Part shown: piece after piece, positions 17,495-25,529 of the stretch
How positions within the stretch are numbered: position 1 is the stretch's first letter
Layout of the letters: each line of letters begins with the position of its first letter
Assembly (NCBI RefSeq): GCF_002906165.1
Contig: NZ_PPCN01000019.1
Span: 19,544-83,543, forward strand
Source: Roseibium marinum
GTDB lineage: Bacteria; Pseudomonadota; Alphaproteobacteria; Rhizobiales; Stappiaceae
Length of the DNA: 64,000 nucleotides
Reading direction: 5' to 3'
Made by a program: the position numbers and the translations under genes
Notes under the pieces: generated by a model
Told to the model about the DNA's origin: nothing
Seen by the model: the letters and a program-made list of their open reading frames with translations, nothing else
Database searches by the model: none

Positions 17495-17628
17495 TTCGAC
17501 CTCCCAGCAGACTGAAACAAAATCGTCAACATTGTAATCTAATTCGTTTCAGATGCAAGAAAGAGACACATAGCGAACGGCACGTCGCATTGATTTTCGT
17601 TCAAATCCGACTCGCGAGCCCTTGGGGG

Positions 17629-17742
17629 TGCTCTGGTCCCCGAAAACTGGCCCGTTTTTGACTGGAGTTTCCCGCATCAAGATCCCGGCTGGGAGAAGGA
17701 GCGGAAGTGATGAAGGCATCGAAGTTTTCTGAGACCAGAGCA
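17629..17742 (+). mobile_element. Collapsed IS3-type element, about 114 bases, with inverted ends
   Basis: Within the 17495-17917 gap lies a small element bounded by imperfect inverted repeats: TGCTCTGGTCCCCGAAAACT at 17629-17648 and its complement at 17723-17742, 18 of 20 matching. The left end resembles IS3-family termini (CCCCGAAAACTGG). At 17710 an ATG opens MKASKFSE, the usual first residues of IS3-group OrfA proteins, preceded by a GAAGGAGC site. The OrfA frame is lost after about eight codons, where the right repeat begins. It has no transposase of its own and looks like a deletion relic or a miniature element. The rest of the gap shows nothing else except the operator described separately. 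Confidence 0.6.
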
Positions 17743-17882
17743 CACCCAATCCCAGTTAATCCCGGAAACCCCGTATGTGCCAGGTGTTCTTGCGCGTTGC
17801 ACATGGAGAGGAAATCCCAGCTGGCGAGATCGAAACATCATACGTCCGGCGAGCATCGTCACTTGTCACGCACCGCATGAAT

Positions 17883-17894
17883 TGGTAACTACCA
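17883..17894. promoter_or_regulatory. Putative GntR operator upstream of its own gene
   Basis: TGGTAACTACCA has perfect five-base arms (TGGTA/TACCA) around a two-base centre, 23 bases before the GntR gene start. HutC/NagR-type GntR regulators bind palindromes of this kind, with TGGT arms. A near copy, GGTACATACC, lies before nanE, which supports the site. Confidence 0.55.
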
Positions 17895-17917
17895 GATTGC
17901 CATGATTAGGACCAGTT

Positions 17918-18697
17918 ATGCGTGATTTCGCCGATCTTTATCTGTATCTGATCAAACATATGGAAAGCTCCAACCAGAGCGAGCCTCTGTATCGCAGGCT
18001 TTCAGCTGCCCTTTCCGACGCCTTGAAATCGGGCATTCTGTCCGCATCGGCCCATCTGCCCAGCGAGAGGAAATTGTCTGATAAACTCGATCTGAGCAGG
18101 GTGACGGTGCGCCGGGCGCTGGATGAACTTCAGGCAGACGGGTTCCTGCAAAGGCGGCAAGGCGCGAGAACGTCGGTGACACCGCGCCTGGAAAAACCAC
18201 TCTCAGTCCTGACCGGATTTTCCGAAGAATTGCAGGCAAGGGGACTGGAACCCGGTCAGCGATGGATTTCGCGTAAAACCGTCAACCCGACACCGACAGA
18301 GTCAATGGCGTTGGGCCTGCCACCCACGGAACCGATCGTTCGCCTCGTCCGGGTGCGCCTGGCGGATGGCGTTCCGATCGCGGTCGAGCGCGCCGCCGTT
18401 CCAAAGATGTTTCTGCCCGATGGCAACATGGTATCCCTGTCATTATATGCGGCGCTTGCCTCGGCTGGCGCAGCGCCAGCGCGCGGAATTCAAAGAATCC
18501 GGGCGGGGATCATGACGAAACTGGACGCGGAGCTTCTGGAGGCGGAGCCCGGCACCCCTCTCCTGATTGTCGAACGGCGCTGCTTTCTCGACGACGGCCG
18601 GCCCGTGGAATTCACCGAGACCCGCTACAATGGCGAACGCTACGATTTCTCCGCCGAGCTTCTGACCCCGGGCACGGTACATACCAGTTATAATTAA
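17918..18697 (+). CDS. GntR-family regulator with UTRA domain (HutC/NagR type)
   Basis: The 259-residue product has an N-terminal winged helix (about 24-80: PLYRRLSAALSDALKSG, LPSERKLSDKL, SRVTVRRALDEL) and a C-terminal UTRA ligand-binding domain, in which PGTPLLIVERRCF and PVEFTETRYNGERYDF are typical. This class senses sugar phosphates or small acids; NagR and DasR bind amino-sugar phosphates. It lies directly before nanE, nanK, an ABC transporter and nagB, so control of amino-sugar uptake is the likely role. ATG at 17918 has AGGA seven bases upstream; an internal ATG at 17960 is a possible alternative. Confidence 0.88.
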   Translation: MRDFADLYLYLIKHMESSNQSEPLYRRLSAALSDALKSGILSASAHLPSERKLSDKLDLSRVTVRRALDELQADGFLQRRQGARTSVTPRLEKPLSVLTGFSEELQARGLEPGQRWISRKTVNPTPTESMALGLPPTEPIVRLVRVRLADGVPIAVERAAVPKMFLPDGNMVSLSLYAALASAGAAPARGIQRIRAGIMTKLDAELLEAEPGTPLLIVERRCFLDDGRPVEFTETRYNGERYDFSAELLTPGTVHTSYN

Positions 18698-18725
18698 ATT
18701 GCTTTCTGGTATTGCACTGGTATTG
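18675..18725. promoter_or_regulatory. Operator cluster before nanE
   Basis: GGTACATACC at 18676-18685 repeats the arm pattern of the site before the regulator gene. It is followed by two direct copies of CTGGTATTG at 18706-18714 and 18717-18725, one helical turn apart (11 bases). Together they look like a multi-half-site operator for the GntR protein, placed over the promoter of the amino-sugar operon. The first part overlaps the end of the regulator gene. No experiment is implied; the claim rests on the repeats. Confidence 0.5.
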
Positions 18726-18753
18726 ACTCTTCTCATCAAAAGAGGAGATCAGC

Positions 18754-19440
18754 GTGTCGTCAATTCTGGAGCAGTTACGTGGCGGCCTGATCGTCTCCTG
18801 CCAGCCTGTTATCGGTGGCCCGCTCGATCGCCCCGAAATAACGGCGGCATTCGCTCTGGCCGCGCTGGACGGTGGAGCGCGCGGTTTGCGTATCGAAGGG
18901 GTCGAGAACCTCAAGGCCGTCCGCGCGGTCACCAAAGCACCGGTTATCGGATTGATCAAACAAGACCTGGCAGACAGTCCGGTTCGGATTACCCCTTTCG
19001 CCAGACAGGCAAATGCGCTCATCGAGGCAGGTGCGGACATCGTTGCCTTTGATGCGACCGACAGGGTTCGGCCTGAGCCCATTTCCAGCCTGATCGCGGC
19101 AATCAATACCGCCGGGGCGCTGGCAATGGCCGATTGCTCCAGTGTCGAGGACGGCGAACGGGCAGCGGAGCTTGGCTGCGAACTGCTCGGATCGACAATG
19201 TCCGGCTATCTCGGCGGGCCCATTCCCGATGGCCCGGATCTGGAACTCGTCGCCGCCCTTTCCAGATGCGGACGGTTCACTGTCGCGGAAGGCCGCTATC
19301 AGCGCCCCGCGGAAGCTGTTCAGGCCCAAAAAAACGGTGCCGATGCAGTCGTCGTCGGATCGGCGATTTCGCGGCCGGAACATATCACCTCCTGGTTCGC
19401 GGATGCCCTGACCGGCCATGCGAAAACAGGTGAGCGCTGA
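18754..19440 (+). CDS. nanE: N-acetylmannosamine-6-phosphate 2-epimerase
   Basis: The enzyme epimerises ManNAc-6-P to GlcNAc-6-P in the cytoplasm. The 228-residue product begins with the family phrase GGLIVSCQPV and shows the catalytic Lys in IGLIKQDL (K69 region), AFDATDRVRP, and the Glu in VAEGRYQRP. GTG at 18754 is preceded by AGAGGAG. It is the first enzyme gene of the operon, and its stop overlaps the nanK start by one base. NanE needs NagA to deacetylate its product before NagB can act; nagA is not in this window. Confidence 0.93.
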   Translation: MSSILEQLRGGLIVSCQPVIGGPLDRPEITAAFALAALDGGARGLRIEGVENLKAVRAVTKAPVIGLIKQDLADSPVRITPFARQANALIEAGADIVAFDATDRVRPEPISSLIAAINTAGALAMADCSSVEDGERAAELGCELLGSTMSGYLGGPIPDGPDLELVAALSRCGRFTVAEGRYQRPAEAVQAQKNGADAVVVGSAISRPEHITSWFADALTGHAKTGER

Positions 19441-20294
19441 TGTCTCCGACGCTGGCCATCGATATCGGCGGCACCAAGATCCTTGCCGCGCTCGTTCAGG
19501 GGGAAGAGGTGCTGGCATCTGAAACGGTGGCGACTTCGCGCTCCGGCGGACCCGATGACTGGCTCGCACAGGTCGCCGAGTTGGCCGGCGGGTGGCGCGG
19601 CAGCTATGAGCGCTGCGGTGTGACGGTCACGGGCGCGGTCCACGACGGCTTCTGGTCCGCGATGAACCCCGGGACGCTCAATATTCCGGACAGATACCCG
19701 CTGGCAAAACAGATTGCCTCGATCTTCCAGGTCCCGGCCACCCTATGCAACGATGCCCAGGCGGCTGCTTGGGGCGAATACTGTTTCGGCGCCGGAAACC
19801 GCGAAGACACTGTCTTTTTGACCATCTCGACGGGAATTGGCGGTGGTGCTGTCGTCAACGGCAAGCTGTTGCAGGGCCGGTCGGGCATTTGTGGTCATTT
19901 CGGTCTTTTGCTGTCCGACAGCGAAACGCTGCTGGAGGACACTGCATCGGGTAGCTGGATTGCAGCAGAGGCTGGCCGGCGCGGTCAATCCGGGCAGGCG
20001 CCCGAGGTTTTCGCCGCGGCGGCAAGAGGCGAAACCTGGGCGGACGAACTGATCACTGAATCGGCAAGCCACATCGCCAGATTGTGCCACAACCTGCAGC
20101 TGATTTTCGACCCTGCCGTTATCGTAATCGGCGGGGGCATGGGTTTGGCTCCTGGGTATCTCCCAAGGGTGCAAACCAAACTCAAGACACTGCCTGCCCG
20201 TGTTTCATCGACCCTTGCCCGTGCGGCGTTGGGGGCGAACGCAGGCGTCTTGGGAATTGCCGCACTCGCACCCCAAGGGAGAACAGACAAATGA
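19440..20294 (+). CDS. nanK: ROK-family sugar kinase, probable N-acetylmannosamine kinase
   Basis: The 284-residue product phosphorylates a hexose with ATP. ROK features are the phosphate-binding LAIDIGGTKI at 5-14, catalytic D105 (CNDAQAAAWGE), the STGIGGGAVVNG loop, and GH at 152-153. Usual ROK kinases follow that His with a CxCGxxGCxE zinc motif; here the region reads LLLSDSETLLEDTASG and has no Cys, so zinc is probably not bound. Position between nanE and an ABC importer supports ManNAc kinase, but GlcNAc or another amino sugar is possible. The stop overlaps the next start as ATGA. Confidence 0.85.
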   Translation: MSPTLAIDIGGTKILAALVQGEEVLASETVATSRSGGPDDWLAQVAELAGGWRGSYERCGVTVTGAVHDGFWSAMNPGTLNIPDRYPLAKQIASIFQVPATLCNDAQAAAWGEYCFGAGNREDTVFLTISTGIGGGAVVNGKLLQGRSGICGHFGLLLSDSETLLEDTASGSWIAAEAGRRGQSGQAPEVFAAAARGETWADELITESASHIARLCHNLQLIFDPAVIVIGGGMGLAPGYLPRVQTKLKTLPARVSSTLARAALGANAGVLGIAALAPQGRTDK

Positions 20295-21592
20295 TGCTAT
20301 CGCGCAAATTCTTGTGCTCGACCGCACTCGCAGTGCTGCTTACAGGCACAGCAAGTGCGGAAGTGACCGTACTCGGATGGCCCGGCGGGCCGGAAGAAGC
20401 AGCCCTTCGTGCTGTCACTGAAATCTACAATGCCAAGACTGATCTCGCGCAAGAGGACAAGGTCGAGCTCTTGTTCACCTCACGCGATGGCTTTTTCGAC
20501 AAGCTCCAGGTGGATTTGGCGGCTGGCAGCACGGCCTTCGACGCGAACCTCATCGCGACCTACTCGATCGGGCGCTACGCACCCTTTCTGGAGCCGATCA
20601 CCTTATCGGACGAGGCCGGGTCGGTCTTTGGCGACACTGTTCTCTCGACCATGCAGTTTGACGGCGCGCAATATGGCGTACCGACTGACCTTTCGCTTCA
20701 TTTCCTCTACTTCCGCAAGGATCTGATCGACGCTTTGATGGCGGATGATACGGCCAAGTCGCTCTATGGAGATATCTCCGAAAAATACCTTGGCGAGCGG
20801 TTGGCGCCGAAAAACCCGGAAGAGTGGACCTGGCGGGATTTCGCCGCCAACGCGCTCTATTTCAGCCAGTCGGTCAACCCTGACAGCCCGACCCGCTACG
20901 GCACCGTCATTCAGATGAAGAACCTGCTCTTCAACATGATGGTCTTCCATTCGCTGCCGCGCAGCTATGGCGCGAACTGGATGGATGACGACGGCAACAT
21001 CACGGTGGATTCCGAGGCCTATCGGACCGCGCTTGAGTTGGCGAAGATGCTTTACGATGCGGGCGCAACTCCGCCGGATTCGACATCATATGAATATGCC
21101 GAAGCAAATGCGGCCTACTCTGCCGGGCAGGTTGCGGCGATGGTTCAATGGAATGCCGCGGCCAGCGATCTGGTCGCCGCTCAACCGGAGACCGTCACAC
21201 AGGCACCACCAACGGGTCCGGATGGACGGTTTACCCACATTCACGGTCTGGGTCTGGGTCTGAACGCGGCAGCCGAAAACAAGGAGGGCGCCAGGGCGTT
21301 TCTTCAATGGCTTTCCACGCAAGAGGCGGCCCTTGCCTATGCGCGCTCCGGCGGGGCACCCGGCCTGGCGACCGCCACCGCGGAAAAACTGGCGGATGAG
21401 CGACCGGACCTCGTGCAGGTGGGTGACTATGCCTCCAACTACGGTTTTGTCATGAACGGCGGCACGTCCGAAAATGCGCTTTCGGTCTATGAAGCGCAGG
21501 CCAAGGAGTTTACCGGCTACTGGGCGGGCACACAAAGCCTCGATGACGCGATGAGCAACATTTCGGCGTCCATGACCGAGCTCTTGAAATAA
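20291..21592 (+). CDS. CUT1-type ABC transporter sugar-binding protein
   Basis: The 433-residue product is the periplasmic receptor of a carbohydrate ABC importer. It starts MMLSRKFLCST with a signal peptide ending TGTASA, then EVTVLGWPGGPEEAAL. Aromatic residues suited to sugar stacking are scattered through it (YRTAL, WNAAASD, YWAG). The start is set by the ATGA overlap with nanK, because the longer upstream frame runs antisense-like through nanK. A strong hairpin follows the gene, before the permease genes. By neighbours the ligand is ManNAc or a related amino sugar; that is inference. Confidence 0.9.
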   Translation: MMLSRKFLCSTALAVLLTGTASAEVTVLGWPGGPEEAALRAVTEIYNAKTDLAQEDKVELLFTSRDGFFDKLQVDLAAGSTAFDANLIATYSIGRYAPFLEPITLSDEAGSVFGDTVLSTMQFDGAQYGVPTDLSLHFLYFRKDLIDALMADDTAKSLYGDISEKYLGERLAPKNPEEWTWRDFAANALYFSQSVNPDSPTRYGTVIQMKNLLFNMMVFHSLPRSYGANWMDDDGNITVDSEAYRTALELAKMLYDAGATPPDSTSYEYAEANAAYSAGQVAAMVQWNAAASDLVAAQPETVTQAPPTGPDGRFTHIHGLGLGLNAAAENKEGARAFLQWLSTQEAALAYARSGGAPGLATATAEKLADERPDLVQVGDYASNYGFVMNGGTSENALSVYEAQAKEFTGYWAGTQSLDDAMSNISASMTELLK

Positions 21593-21598
21593 GAAAAC

Positions 21599-21627
21599 CG
21601 GGCCGGCCGGCGTTCCCGGCCGGCCCG
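21599..21627 (+). terminator. Strong hairpin between receptor and permease genes
   Basis: CGGGCCGGCCGG and CCGGCCGGCCCG form a perfect 12-base stem around a five-base loop, seven bases after the receptor stop. No T-run follows. Such stems commonly let the binding-protein mRNA accumulate above the membrane genes. Confidence 0.65.
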
Positions 21628-21644
21628 AATTGAAGGAAATCACC

Positions 21645-22508
21645 ATGCGCCTTCTGCCAAGCCAGGAAAATGCCATTCTTGCCAGTCCGATGGTTTTGTT
21701 CCTGCTGGCGCTGCTGGGGTTTCCTGTTGTCCTGAGCATCATCTACGGATTTTCCGAAGCCAGCTTCCAGTCCCTGATGTCCCCAAAGCTCATAGGGATT
21801 GCGAATTTCCAGCTCGTTCTCCAGGATTCCGCCTTTTGGGACGCGGCCTGGTTTTCCCTGCGTTTTGGTGTCATCACCGCGCTGCTTGAATGCGTGCTCG
21901 GTCTTTTTCTCGCGGTCTACCTGGCGCCTCTCATTAGAGAAAACGGCTGGATGGTGGCCGTGCTCATCATTCCCATGATCGTCGCACCGGCAATGATCGG
22001 GCTGATGTATCGGCTTGTTCTGCATGAATTCGCAGGCCCGGTTCCCTATTATTTCTATGAATGGCTTGGATGGTCGCCGTCATTCTTGAGCACCGGGATG
22101 GTTTTTCAAACCATTGTGGTTGCCGAAACCCTGCAATGGACGCCCTTTGCCTTTCTGCTCTTTCTGACGGCGTATCAGGCGATCCCGCAAGACATCCGCG
22201 AAGCCGCTGCTGTTGACGGCACCCGTCCCTGGCGCATGTTCTGGAAGATCGAGCTTCCGCAAATGCTGCCGACGCTTTTTGTCGCGGGATTCATCCGCTT
22301 CATCGACGGATTTCGGGTGTTCGACAACATCTACACACTGGTGGGCGCCGGTCCGGGAGGGTCGACGACATCGATGTCCATCTACATCTACGAGACGTTC
22401 CTGCGGCGGGGCGAAATCGGCAAGGCCATGGCGGCCGCGATCCTGTTGTTTGTGGTGGCGTTCGCGATACTTGCCCTGGGCCAGAGCCTGATGAGGAAGA
22501 GACGATGA
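21645..22508 (+). CDS. ABC transporter permease, MalF-type
   Basis: The 287-residue product is one of the two membrane subunits of the CUT1 importer, with six membrane segments and the cytoplasmic EAA loop (DIREAAAVDGTRPWRMFWKIELP) that docks on the ATPase. ATG at 21645 follows GAAGGA; a TTG at 21630 is less likely. The stop overlaps the second permease start by ATGA. It belongs with the receptor upstream and the ATPase downstream. Confidence 0.93.
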   Translation: MRLLPSQENAILASPMVLFLLALLGFPVVLSIIYGFSEASFQSLMSPKLIGIANFQLVLQDSAFWDAAWFSLRFGVITALLECVLGLFLAVYLAPLIRENGWMVAVLIIPMIVAPAMIGLMYRLVLHEFAGPVPYYFYEWLGWSPSFLSTGMVFQTIVVAETLQWTPFAFLLFLTAYQAIPQDIREAAAVDGTRPWRMFWKIELPQMLPTLFVAGFIRFIDGFRVFDNIYTLVGAGPGGSTTSMSIYIYETFLRRGEIGKAMAAAILLFVVAFAILALGQSLMRKRR

Positions 22509-23332
22509 AACCGCACGTCATTCTCAGGTGGTTTGTCTTCGTGACCGCTGCTCTTGTCATGAACTTCCCGGTCATCGCGACATTCATAACCGCCCTGAAG
22601 GCGCCGGCCGAAATTGCCCGTAACCCGTCTCTGGTGGTGCACAATCCCACCATCGAGAATTTCGTGACCGTTCTGACGGTGAGCGACCGGTTGAATATCT
22701 ATCATTATCTGTGGAACTCTCTGATAGCGGCATCAATCGGGTCGATCCTGCCGATCGTCGTTGCCTTCCCGATCGCCTGGGCGATCGTGCGCCGGGGATA
22801 CGGCCGAAATATTCTGTTCCCGCTCGTTGTGAACCTGCGTGCCCTGCCGCTCGTCATTTTCGCAGTGCCGCTTTATTTGATGTTTTCCGTGGTGAACCTG
22901 CTGGACACCCGGCTTGGGCTTGGACTGGTTCTTGCCGTGGTCAATCTGCCATTGGCGCTCATGCTGCTCGTCAACGCGGTCGCGGAGATCCCCATTGAGC
23001 TTGAAGAAGCGGCACGAATGGACGGTGCCCGGCTGCCGCGTCTCATTCTTCGGATCGTATTGCCCCTGTGTCGCCCCGCCTTCATCACGACGTTCGTTTT
23101 CGGCTTCATCACCGCTTGGAACGAATTCCTCTTCGGTCTGATACTGACCACTCAGAAAGCTGTGCCGATGACTGTCGGCGCATCGTTTTTCTTCGCGACT
23201 TCAGGCGGCGGCGTCCAATGGGGTGTAGCGGCTGCCGTGATGATTGTAGCAGCGCTGCCTCCGCTGCTGCTGGGCCTGATCATGTATCGCAAAATCACTG
23301 GTTCCATGGTCTCCGGTGCAGTCAAAGGATAA
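22505..23332 (+). CDS. ABC transporter permease, MalG-type
   Basis: The 275-residue product is the partner membrane subunit, with six membrane segments and the EAA loop (ELEEAARMDGARLPRLILRIVLPL) near residue 165-188. It overlaps the preceding permease by four bases and ends three bases before the ATPase start, so the transporter genes form one translationally coupled unit. Confidence 0.93.
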   Translation: MKPHVILRWFVFVTAALVMNFPVIATFITALKAPAEIARNPSLVVHNPTIENFVTVLTVSDRLNIYHYLWNSLIAASIGSILPIVVAFPIAWAIVRRGYGRNILFPLVVNLRALPLVIFAVPLYLMFSVVNLLDTRLGLGLVLAVVNLPLALMLLVNAVAEIPIELEEAARMDGARLPRLILRIVLPLCRPAFITTFVFGFITAWNEFLFGLILTTQKAVPMTVGASFFFATSGGGVQWGVAAAVMIVAALPPLLLGLIMYRKITGSMVSGAVKG

Positions 23333-23335
23333 AAA

Positions 23336-24409
23336 ATGGCAAGGATCTCGCTCGGAAACGTCTGTAAATCCTTCAAGGGGCTGAAGGTTATCAAATCTGT
23401 TTCCCTGACGGTCGAAGACGGCGAATTCTGCGTTTTTGTCGGCCCGTCGGGCTGCGGGAAGTCGACGCTGCTGCGGATGATAGCCGGGCTTGAAGATGTG
23501 ACTTCAGGCCAGATTCTGATAGACGATCAGGACGTCACGAAGCTAGAGCCTTTTGACCGCCAGCTTTCGATGGTTTTCCAAAGCTACGCGCTCTATCCGC
23601 ATCTTACGGTGCGCCAGAACATTGCCTTTGCTCTGGAAACCGCGAAGCAGCCAAAGGAGGTCATCGAATGCAAGGTCGCGGAGGCGGCGCGAACGCTAAA
23701 GCTTGAGGACTATCTCGACCGCAGGCCATCCGCGCTTTCTGGCGGCCAACGTCAACGCGTTGCGATCGGGCGGGCAATTGTGCGCGAGCCCAGGGCCTTT
23801 CTGTTCGATGAACCCCTGTCCAATCTGGATGCCGCACTGCGCGGGGAAACACGCGTCGAAATCGCGTCTCTTCACAAGTCACTGGCCGCGACGATGATCT
23901 ATGTCACACATGATCAGGTGGAAGCGATGACCCTGGCGGATCGTATCGTCGTTCTGAACAAGGGAGAAATCATGCAGGTCGGCAGCCCCCGTGAACTTTA
24001 CGAACATCCCGGGAATGTGTTCGTTGCCCAGTTTCTCGGCAGCCCCAGGATGAACCTGATTGACGCGGCAAGCGACGGCGAGGCTGGCGTCATGCTTCCG
24101 GGCAACCAGCGATTGGACATCGGGCAGCGCAGTCCGGAAAATATCAGGACCGTGGGTGTTCGCCCCGAACAGATCTCCATCACGGATGACGGCGATGCCG
24201 CAATCAAGGGAACGATAAAACTCTGCGAATACCACGGGTCGGTGCTCAGCCTCATTGTGGACGCCGGGCCCATGGGCGACATATCGGTGCTGGCTCCGAG
24301 CGCTGGCGCTTTGGTTGAAGGCGCGCGGGTCAGCCTTGATCTGCCGGCCGATGCTTTGCATTTCTTCGATGAACTTGGACACCGCGTGACCCCGTCGGCG
24401 CAAGCGTAA
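23336..24409 (+). CDS. CUT1 ABC transporter ATPase (MalK/UgpC type)
   Basis: The 357-residue product energises the amino-sugar importer. It has Walker A GPSGCGKST at about 37-45, Q-loop VFQSYALYPH, signature LSGGQRQRVAIGRA, Walker B FLFDEPLSNLDA and the switch His in YVTHDQ. The C-terminal third is the regulatory OB-like domain typical of MalK-type ATPases (GVRPEQISI). Some such ATPases serve several transporters. It lies between the permeases and nagB, 31 bases before the latter. Confidence 0.95.
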   Translation: MARISLGNVCKSFKGLKVIKSVSLTVEDGEFCVFVGPSGCGKSTLLRMIAGLEDVTSGQILIDDQDVTKLEPFDRQLSMVFQSYALYPHLTVRQNIAFALETAKQPKEVIECKVAEAARTLKLEDYLDRRPSALSGGQRQRVAIGRAIVREPRAFLFDEPLSNLDAALRGETRVEIASLHKSLAATMIYVTHDQVEAMTLADRIVVLNKGEIMQVGSPRELYEHPGNVFVAQFLGSPRMNLIDAASDGEAGVMLPGNQRLDIGQRSPENIRTVGVRPEQISITDDGDAAIKGTIKLCEYHGSVLSLIVDAGPMGDISVLAPSAGALVEGARVSLDLPADALHFFDELGHRVTPSAQA

Positions 24410-24440
24410 GCGTGACCGCTTTGAAGAAAAGGGAAGTGGC

Positions 24441-25223
24441 ATGAAGGTTCTGATTTACGACGATGCCGAACGGGCGGTTGTCAGTGCGGCCGATCAGCTT
24501 GTCGCGGTGCTTGAAACCAAGCCCGACGCGGTATTCGGGCTTGCGACCGGCGGTACGATGCTGCCGCTTTATCAGCGTTTGGTCGAACTCCACAGAGATG
24601 GCCGCGCGTCTTTCGGCAAGGCCTCTACGTTCAACCTGGATGAATATATCGGCATAGCGCCGGACCACGCCTGTTCGTATCACACCTATATGCGCGAGGT
24701 GCTGTTCAAGCATATCGACATCGATCCGTCCCGCACGCACCTGCCACGTGGCGACTGCGCGGACTGTGTGGCCGAAGCGGCTCGGTATGAGGCACTGATC
24801 GCGGCAAGCGGCGGGATCGATTTTCAGTTGGTCGGCATCGGTCAGAACGGGCATATCGGGTTCAACGAACCAACATCGAGCTTGAGTTCCCTGACCCGGA
24901 TAAAAACCCTCACCGAGGATACGCGCCGCGCCAACGCGCGTTATTTTGACAACCCTGAGGATATCCCGAAATATGCGCTGACGATGGGCGTCGGTTCGAT
25001 CCTGGCCACCCGTCGTTGCCTGTTGTTGGCGACCGGCGTTACCAAAGCGCGGGCCGTCGCCGCGATGGTTGAAGGCCCGATCTCCGCTGCCTGTCCCGCG
25101 AGCGCGCTGCAACTGCATCCAAAGGCGACAATCGTTCTGGACAGGGATGCAGCGGCCGAGCTTGAACTTACGGAATATTATCAGCACGTCCATCCCAAGG
25201 GGGCGGAAAGTGTCTGGAATTGA
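24441..25223 (+). CDS. nagB: Glucosamine-6-phosphate deaminase
   Basis: NagB converts glucosamine-6-P to fructose-6-P and ammonia, the last step from amino sugars into glycolysis. The 260-residue product shows the phosphate-binding LATGGTMLPLY (34-44), FNLDEYIG with D67, and the active-site GIGQNGHIGFNEP with H138 and E143. Length is normal. It ends the operon, and a short hairpin with six T follows. With nanE and nanK it defines a ManNAc-to-fructose-6-P route lacking only the deacetylase. Confidence 0.94.
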   Translation: MKVLIYDDAERAVVSAADQLVAVLETKPDAVFGLATGGTMLPLYQRLVELHRDGRASFGKASTFNLDEYIGIAPDHACSYHTYMREVLFKHIDIDPSRTHLPRGDCADCVAEAARYEALIAASGGIDFQLVGIGQNGHIGFNEPTSSLSSLTRIKTLTEDTRRANARYFDNPEDIPKYALTMGVGSILATRRCLLLATGVTKARAVAAMVEGPISAACPASALQLHPKATIVLDRDAAAELELTEYYQHVHPKGAESVWN

Positions 25224-25270
25224 TCCCGCAGGTTTCGAATACTCCGTGTTCGCCCGCAGAATTTTTTGAC

Positions 25271-25291
25271 GGGCCATCAGCCCAATTTTTT
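25271..25291 (+). terminator. Weak intrinsic terminator after nagB
   Basis: GGGC-CATCA-GCCC followed by AA and six T lies 47 bases after the nagB stop. The stem is only four bases, but the T-run and position make it a plausible end for the amino-sugar transcript. Confidence 0.4.
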
Positions 25292-25399
25292 CGGGAGTAG
25301 CTCAATAGGCGCGTTGTACCGCTTTTCAATTTGCAGCTTCTTCAGGCCCCGGGTACAGGCGGTCGGGATTTCGTTTTTCCAAATGGATAGTTCGACCTG
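25277..25399 (-). pseudogene. Possible 3' remnant of a coding sequence
   Basis: On the minus strand a 40-codon open stretch without start codon begins right after TAG and reads QVELSIWKNEIPTACTRGLK and on to LPKKLG before its stop. Its Lys/Leu/Glu-rich content looks protein-like, unlike the shadow frames nearby, so it may be the tail of a lost gene. I cannot name it. The rest of the 25224-25529 gap is AT-rich and shows only the weak terminator and the ribosome site of the next gene. Confidence 0.25.
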
Positions 25400-25529
25400 C
25401 TAATTTTCTGATTGTTAATTCTATCGATACAATTTCTGATGCACATTCCGGTGGCAGGCGCTTCTGTCACAACCATGCGATCGGCGCGTCCGGCAGGAGA
25501 GCTCAAATGCTCAGTGCAGGGGGAATGGC

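Noticed and set aside
18754..25223. Calling the amino-sugar operon a sialic acid operon
   Set aside because: No sialate lyase and no TRAP or SSS sialate transporter are present; only the ManNAc steps are encoded.
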